From the NCBI RefSeq assembly GCF_004368965.1, contig NZ_SORO01000012.1, positions 1 to 5,695 of the forward strand: 5,695 bases of DNA. The letters run 5' to 3'. The position numbers and the translations under genes are program-made. This stretch comes from Leptospira meyeri. GTDB lineage: Bacteria; Spirochaetota; Leptospiria; Leptospirales; Leptospiraceae. Under the pieces are notes generated by a model. That model had not been told where the DNA came from. It worked only from the letters and a program-made list of their open reading frames with translations, and made no database searches. Shown one piece after another: positions 5,517 through 5,695 of the stretch. Numbering within the stretch: the first letter of the stretch is position 1; each line of letters opens with the position of its first letter.

Positions 5517-5674
5517 CGAACTAGGGGAGACGACGTTCCTCGTAGCTGAGCCTACGAAGTAGGCGTTAGCGTCGGCGCGCCTTCTTGCAGAGCGAGAAGC
5601 GTGACGGAGAGGAATGTGTCGTAGACCAAGCGAGGCCGTAAGTGCCGAAGCGCAGCGTTTCCCCGCTGTTAGTC
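5511..5674 (-). repeat. attC6 (subtype A), recombination site of the upstream cassette
   Basis: 164-bp repeat with plus-strand cores GCATAAC (5511-5517, start of cassette 5) and GTTAGTC (5668-5674, the upstream cassette's R''), which do not match each other. Stems: GGGGAGACG (5524-5532) / CGTTTCCCC (5656-5664), ACGTTCCTC (5533-5541) / GAGGAATGT (5609-5617), hairpin GCCTAC-GAA-GTAGGC (5550-5564), and CTTCTTGC-AGA-GCGAGAAG. Very close to attC2 in its interior. Confidence 0.86.
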
Positions 5675-5695
5675 GCAGTGCAGTAGTATTTGGTT
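5675..5695 (-). other. 3' end of the upstream cassette (gene tail not resolved)
   Basis: These 21 bases precede attC6 in the reading direction. One minus-strand frame reads NQILLHCD and stops at a TAA inside the GACTAAC core, as the cassette 4 gene does at its own core, so a gene could end there. The stretch is too short to prove coding, and the gene may equally have stopped before the window. Confidence 0.25.

Noticed and set aside
82..5674. CRISPR array
   Set aside because: Repeats are about 165 bp, diverge in paired positions, and the intervals are about 0.75-1.15 kb with intact genes, unlike short direct repeats with short spacers.
82..5674. Repeats as miniature transposons (MITEs)
   Set aside because: No target-site duplications are seen, there is exactly one repeat per same-strand ORF, and the outer bases match the far end of the cassette rather than the other end of the repeat.

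Overview
The window is a stretch of a gene-cassette array of the chromosomal-integron type, read on the minus strand. Five complete cassettes (88-5516) each carry one AT-rich ORF followed by one GC-rich, hairpin-forming repeat of 162-165 bp. The six repeats have integron-like core sites at their ends (RYYYAAC / GTTRRRY type, mostly GCATAAC / GTTATGC). I call them attC sites. No integrase gene and no attI is present, so this is either the interior of a long array or a cluster of attC sites without an integrase. The organism is most likely a spirochaete, probably Leptospira. This rests on the AT-rich genes, an N-terminal lipoprotein signal with an LISC lipobox, and my recollection of very similar GCGCATAACGAACTAG repeats in Leptospira genomes. 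No search was possible, so the assignment is an inference.

Layout in reading direction (high to low coordinates): tail of an upstream cassette and attC6 (5511-5695); cassette 5, a 368-aa PIN-like putative nuclease (4386-5492) with attC5; cassette 4, a 307-aa MGTWG-type protein resembling DUF4259 (3260-4183) with attC4; cassette 3, a 231-aa predicted lipoprotein (2380-3075) with attC3; cassette 2, a 245-aa exported MORN-repeat protein (1394-2131) with attC2; cassette 1, a 305-aa membrane protein with a zinc-ribbon-like Cys cluster (257-1174) with attC1; then the start of a further cassette (1-87). The genes look functionally unrelated, as expected for a cassette array. There is no gene-free stretch over 300 bases: the gaps between genes are about 185-255 bases and are filled by the attC repeats.

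The most interesting signal lies in the repeats. (1) In all five complete cassettes the first bases are the inverted repeat of that cassette's own attC R'' side about 1 kb away, even where the adjacent attC has a different core. This is a direct record of site-specific cassette movement. (2) The complementarity runs past the 7-bp core to 15-18 bp of largely cassette-specific sequence, with a recurring A/G difference at position 11. (3) The attC sites fold as branched, cloverleaf-like structures supported by compensatory changes between copies. In the stems I traced, the non-Watson-Crick pairs are G.T only on the plus (non-coding) strand, pointing to that strand as the one that folds. (4) Two attC subtypes share ends but differ in inner arms.
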